NCBI GenBank assembly: GCA_021797955.1
Contig: JAJZYV010000040.1
Span: 1 to 9,583 of the forward strand
Direction: 5' to 3'
DNA: 9,583 nt
Source: Thermoplasmata archaeon
Lineage (GTDB): Archaea > Thermoplasmatota > Thermoplasmata > Thermoplasmatales > Thermoplasmataceae
Part shown: positions 5,943-9,583 of the stretch, piece after piece
How positions within the stretch are numbered: the first letter of the stretch is position 1
Layout of the letters: each line of letters opens with the position of its first letter
Translations under genes and position numbers: made by a program
Notes under the pieces: generated by a model
What the model was told of the DNA's origin: nothing
The model's input: the letters and a program-made list of their open reading frames with translations, nothing else
Databases searched by the model: none

Positions 5943-6563
5943 ATGTCACCGATATCGGAAAATTGTTATATTCCAATTCATATTTACCCCAAGATACCAA
6001 AAATGATCATTAAAAAGAAAGCTATTGCATTTCCAATAATTGTTGTGCTATTTTTAGTCATGATACCTTTCGGATCAAATGCAAGCCAACCGAATATATC
6101 GCCACCTCCAGCGTCGCTTCCAGTTCAACTCTATTATACCAATACAACTCACTATACCATAAATGCGTATGACTGGAACCAAATAATAAGCACGGTGCTG
6201 GACAATACCAGTTTGGTTTCGTATCCATGGGCTAACAATCTAACTCAGGCACTGGTATTTTTTGATATTACATATACTGGCATGAATCCGTTCGGGCTTG
6301 AATTTATCATAGCGCTATCCATGCAGGGAGGTTCTCCGACAACACAAAATGACACAATAGCATTCAAATCAATTGAAAATATGCCTTCAAAGGTATCCGG
6401 GTATACAAACATACAGGCATTAGATGCGGGAGCATATCCCGGCTTCTCATGGTCGAAACCGGTAAATAAACCAGGAATACTAGAAGAGGAGTATTATATC
6501 GTCCTCATTGCAATTGTTGCTTCTGTATTTGTTATGTACTTCGTATTCAATAGAAGGAGCTAA
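5943..6563 (+). CDS. Exported two-TM protein of unknown function
   Basis: I do not recognise this protein (206 residues). It has a Lys-rich segment followed by a hydrophobic helix (KKK at 24-26, helix about 27-43), an outside domain of about 140 residues beginning with a Pro/Ser linker (PPPASLP, 54-60), and a C-terminal helix (about 184-202) ending in the basic VFNRRS stop-transfer tail. Sequons at Asn51, 67, 88, 99 and 136 and many aromatic residues point to a glycosylated cell-surface domain. Topology is outside domain, C-terminus in. The start is uncertain: ATG 5943 has a Shine-Dalgarno but adds 20 residues before the basic patch; ATG 6003 (residue 21) gives a textbook signal peptide ending near SNAS and has an AT-rich element about 22 nt upstream. 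It lies 92 nt after the DUF4382 gene and is convergent with the giant surface protein. Confidence 0.75.
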   Translation: MSPISENCYIPIHIYPKIPKMIIKKKAIAFPIIVVLFLVMIPFGSNASQPNISPPPASLPVQLYYTNTTHYTINAYDWNQIISTVLDNTSLVSYPWANNLTQALVFFDITYTGMNPFGLEFIIALSMQGGSPTTQNDTIAFKSIENMPSKVSGYTNIQALDAGAYPGFSWSKPVNKPGILEEEYYIVLIAIVASVFVMYFVFNRRS

Positions 6564-6567
6564 TGAT

Positions 6568-6588
6568 TGGGTTAATATAATTAACTCA
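6568..6588. terminator. Hairpin filling the convergent gap (possible bidirectional terminator)
   Basis: TGGGTTAAT (6568-6576) and ATTAACTCA (6580-6588) form a 9-bp stem with one G-T pair and a 3-nt ATA loop. It occupies nearly the whole 25-nt space between the two convergent stop codons, so it could protect or end both transcripts. Archaeal termination does not need hairpins and there is no long T run, so a role in 3'-end stability is equally possible. Confidence 0.4.
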
Positions 6589-9583
6589 TTATTTCCTCAT
6601 AACAAATTTTTTGCCGTCAAGATCCAATCCATACTTCAGATTCCCATTGGAAACCATTTCTTTAATTACTTTTCCAGTTGATCTGAATGATAAATTTAGA
6701 TCCTTGCAATGTTTTCTTAAATCTGTTAGAGACATATGCTCGATTCCACTTAAAAACAACTTGATTTTATCCTTATTTCTGATTCTACGCAATGTTCTCA
6801 CAGTGAAAAATAAGCCAGCGATAAATATTGGGATTATTATTGTCGTATTTGTTATACTAATTGTACTGTAAGAGTTAATTATAGTCTTATTTCCATACGT
6901 TATATGAACTGTAATAATGTCATAACCCAGTGGAAGTGTCCTACTGAAGTGAATTCCTTCCCCTTCTTCCCTGTTGTTTACGAACCATGTGATATTCACC
7001 CTTGAAAGCCCGTATCCACTTAATTCCACGGTTAAAGAAGCGTATTTACCAATTACAATACCATTTATACTGCTGGATTTAACCTTGGGAAAATACTCAT
7101 CCATTATTTGCAATTTTCGTGATATATTTTGATTTCCGCAAGCGTCCTCTGCATATAGAGTTATATTGAATAATCCGTCATTTGATGGTGATATGTCAAT
7201 GGAATTGCCATATACCGGAATTTTGTTTGTTCCTAACAAGAAGTATTTTTGAATTATGGGCACTCTGTCAATTATGGAAATGTTTAATGTGATTGACTTG
7301 TTTTCCAGAACAAGAGAATAATGCTCTGTTTCTATTGAAAGGATTGGCTTTGACGTGTAATAATATATCAGTATCTTTTTCGTTGCATAATTCATTGAGT
7401 TACTCTTCACAGTAATTTGTGCTGTAAATATGCCTGTTTGATTCATTTGAATTGTTCCGTTGGTCAAGGTAATTCCACCTTGACCCGAGGTTAGGTTTGC
7501 TTTTAGATCATTAGGTATATTCAAGATAATCCTTGAATAGTTTACGAAGTATGTAGGCTCAAAATTAAGGGAAGGTATAGTATTATTTACAACGAAGGAT
7601 GCATTAAAATAGGAGATAGTACCGGACATTGACGTTATTTTCACATTTATGAAATAAACACCATTTTGGATATATTGGGCGGAGGATGAGTTTAATGAGA
7701 GGTTCACGTAATCTTCATATATTCCATATAACACTTCTTTTCCATTTTCATTAGTTATATTTAGATGAATAATAGATGAAATGTTTGTATTAAGATGAAG
7801 GTTTAGGGTGCTGTTAATAGAGTTTCCGGAGAATGAATAGTATGTGTTATTTGTTAGTGAATATGAAAAACCGGGACTAAAAGATATCACTGAAAAGTTT
7901 GCCATCTCCAATGTGAGATTGTTTCCAGCATAGTATTGGCCTTCAATAACGAGGGAAAACCTGCCGTTACCAATATTTTCAATGTTAACCCAATTTTCTT
8001 CAGTGGTTTCCTTAAAAATAGTAATATTATCCCTTTTAATTTTTATATCATAATACGAAACATTTTCCAGTGGAGAGAATGTGAGGTTGATGATGCCGCA
8101 TTTAAAATATTCCCCATTTCTTATGGAAGAAGAAAACATAGAATGATTTTCTCTTATGTAATGGTAAAATATTGAGTAGTTAAACTCAAGCCCAAGATCA
8201 TCAAAAATTGTATAATTAAAGAAGATGGAACTTCCATTATAATTATTTGGTACAGTGACGTCAATCCCATTAGCCGAGGTTTTATTGACTTCATGAACAA
8301 AGCCGTATTCAATATTTGAGATGCCCACTGGATCGCTTACTGTGAGATTCAGAGATTCTCCTGAATAAACTGTTGAATTTTCCTGTACTGATAGAACTGA
8401 TAGCGGTATGGCATTATCAAAGATTAGGTGTCCTGAAATGTTTGAAGAAAACCCATTCTCTGTATTTATTATGAGCTCATATGGAAAATAGCCATTTGGA
8501 AAATTTGTACTGTTAATTAAGAAATTTGAATTGTTTATTGCCGTCATATTTCGTCCAAGTATATTCAAAGTTGATCTGTACGAAAAGGAGCTGTTTATGG
8601 AGAAATTAAGAAACGTTGTGCCCCGCAGAATATGATTATGAGGTTCAGATATTTTTGGTAATTTAGTGTTGTATAAACTGGAGCCTGACAGATTACTAAC
8701 AGTTATTTCTGAACTGTTCATGCATATTAATATTGAATATGCATAACCATAAGAAAACGACGAAGCTTTGCTAAGATTCGTTGGGATTTTAAATGTTCCA
8801 GACGAATTTGATAAGACAATTGACCCATTCGTGAGATACAATAAACTGCCATTCATATACCACAAATTTGTGCCGTTGGGAAAAATCATATTTTGATTGA
8901 ACCAAAAAGATCCAGGTGAATTTCTCTGTTCATTTATTGAAGAATCAATAATACCATTCTCCTCTGTCTGTGCTTGAATATGCACTATACCATAAGTAGT
9001 AAGATTTGAAACGGAATTTAAAGTAATTTCAAGATCTGATGAAATTGTGTAAGTTGCTAAGGCATTATTGCTCTGATTATATATTTCAAGTATGGTCTGA
9101 TTTCCAGATGGCTCGGAATAAATTACAAAGCCCTGTTCAACCCTTATGCTAAACATAGACCAATCGCCTGTATTGCTAATTAGCCTTTCAATCGTTCCGT
9201 TCCCTTCTATGATCAGTAAATCTTTACCGACATAGGTAAATGATCCATTCCTGCAATTCAAAATTGATGAATAATTGGAAATTGATAATGTTGATAAATT
9301 CAGAGTAATAATGCAGCAATATGATTCATTTCTGTAAAGAGTGTAGAGCATATCCCCAATATTAATCCAGCTAACTGGATGGCCAAAGCTTATGGATAAA
9401 GCGTCATGCCATGTGGAACCATTAACAATATTCATGAAGTTTATTGAATTGGTTGATTCGAAGATCACTGTATTTAGGGTCCTGTCAAAGAATGGTCTTA
9501 TGCCGGTTAAAGCCCCTAATGAGTCTGGCATTGTAAATGTCCTCGAATAAGGCTCTATTTTTTTAGGTGAGTTAAGAAGCGGA
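6589..9583 (-). CDS. Giant surface protein with Ig/PKD-like modules, one TM helix and cytoplasmic winged-helix-like tail (5'-partial)
   Basis: The frame stays open past the first ATG (9531) to the window edge (upstream residues LLNSPKKIEPYSRTFT), and no signal peptide follows that ATG, so the start is missing. Numbering from that Met gives 980 residues. Residues 1 to about 335 are short beta strands with a repeated 'x-NGS-x-hydrophobic' look, suggesting a propeller. Ig-like modules follow, with ends such as LIFDNAIPL (369-377), SFVVNNTIPSL (645-655) and YAEDACGNQNIS (793-804); 848-880 (ITWFVNN ... LGYDIITVHITYG) is PKD-like. One helix (about 896-911) precedes the basic RTLRRIRNK. The tail (920-980) reads as helix, helix (SLTDLRKHCKDL), helix (STGKVIKEMVSNGNL) and beta wing (KYGLDLDGKKFVMRK), the order of a winged-helix DNA-binding domain. 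I infer a membrane-bound regulator or sensor; an adhesin or S-layer-like protein with a structural tail is the alternative. About 50 N-glycosylation sequons lie outside. Confidence 0.8.
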   Translation of the reverse strand, partial: PLLNSPKKIEPYSRTFTMPDSLGALTGIRPFFDRTLNTVIFESTNSINFMNIVNGSTWHDALSISFGHPVSWINIGDMLYTLYRNESYCCIITLNLSTLSISNYSSILNCRNGSFTYVGKDLLIIEGNGTIERLISNTGDWSMFSIRVEQGFVIYSEPSGNQTILEIYNQSNNALATYTISSDLEITLNSVSNLTTYGIVHIQAQTEENGIIDSSINEQRNSPGSFWFNQNMIFPNGTNLWYMNGSLLYLTNGSIVLSNSSGTFKIPTNLSKASSFSYGYAYSILICMNSSEITVSNLSGSSLYNTKLPKISEPHNHILRGTTFLNFSINSSFSYRSTLNILGRNMTAINNSNFLINSTNFPNGYFPYELIINTENGFSSNISGHLIFDNAIPLSVLSVQENSTVYSGESLNLTVSDPVGISNIEYGFVHEVNKTSANGIDVTVPNNYNGSSIFFNYTIFDDLGLEFNYSIFYHYIRENHSMFSSSIRNGEYFKCGIINLTFSPLENVSYYDIKIKRDNITIFKETTEENWVNIENIGNGRFSLVIEGQYYAGNNLTLEMANFSVISFSPGFSYSLTNNTYYSFSGNSINSTLNLHLNTNISSIIHLNITNENGKEVLYGIYEDYVNLSLNSSSAQYIQNGVYFINVKITSMSGTISYFNASFVVNNTIPSLNFEPTYFVNYSRIILNIPNDLKANLTSGQGGITLTNGTIQMNQTGIFTAQITVKSNSMNYATKKILIYYYTSKPILSIETEHYSLVLENKSITLNISIIDRVPIIQKYFLLGTNKIPVYGNSIDISPSNDGLFNITLYAEDACGNQNISRKLQIMDEYFPKVKSSSINGIVIGKYASLTVELSGYGLSRVNITWFVNNREEGEGIHFSRTLPLGYDIITVHITYGNKTIINSYSTISITNTTIIIPIFIAGLFFTVRTLRRIRNKDKIKLFLSGIEHMSLTDLRKHCKDLNLSFRSTGKVIKEMVSNGNLKYGLDLDGKKFVMRK

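Noticed and set aside
7936..8175. 79-codon + strand frame inside the giant surface gene
   Set aside because: It is fully antisense to a coherent 980-codon frame; AT-rich sequence gives such frames easily.
1..9583. CRISPR arrays, insertion sequences, tRNA or rRNA genes
   Set aside because: No regularly spaced repeats, transposase-like frames, terminal inverted repeats or cloverleaf-like sequences were seen on reading both strands.

Overview
The window looks like chromosomal DNA from an AT-rich, probably acidophilic archaeon of the Thermoplasmatales type (Ferroplasma, Cuniculiplasma or Thermoplasma relatives). The archaeal assignment is firm: it has SRP54 with an archaeal-type NG/M layout, a full Pelota (Dom34), a stand-alone Mut7-C/DUF82 nuclease, and TATA boxes about 22-30 nt upstream of several start codons, as expected for leaderless transcripts. 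The order-level assignment is an inference from gene style, compactness and the Asn/Ser/Thr-rich surface proteins. I see no mobile element, CRISPR array, tRNA or rRNA.

Layout. (1) 1-1177 (+): 3' part of srp54, cut by the window edge. (2) 1181-2179 (-): a divergent FAD oxidoreductase related to geranylgeranyl reductases, ending 3 nt from srp54. (3) 2180-2400: a divergent promoter region with two TATA boxes and a small palindrome. (4) 2401-3093 (+): endonuclease III with its FeS cluster. (5) 5173 down to 3128 (-): a tight three-gene operon, ubiX > Mut7-C RNase > pelota, with overlapping genes throughout. (6) 5332-5850 and 5943-6563 (+): a membrane-anchored DUF4382 lipoprotein-like surface protein and an unrecognised two-TM exported protein. 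(7) 6589-9583 (-): a very large surface protein, open at the window edge, made of a propeller-like N-terminal part, several Ig/PKD-like modules, one transmembrane helix and a cytoplasmic winged-helix-like tail. There is no gene-free stretch above 300 bases.

How the genes relate. The left half is housekeeping: protein targeting, base excision repair, a flavin cofactor enzyme and ribosome rescue. The right half (5332 onward) is a block of cell-surface proteins. Three observations stand out. First, the Mut7-C nuclease appears to start at a non-AUG codon (ATC, 4620-4618) placed 8 nt after a strong Shine-Dalgarno; the first ATG would remove the conserved N-terminal strand and its Asp. Second, this putative RNase is translationally overlapped with Pelota, suggesting a link to archaeal no-go mRNA decay. 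Third, the giant surface protein has the build of a membrane-anchored one-component regulator: a sequon-rich outside, one helix, and a DNA-binding-like domain inside.
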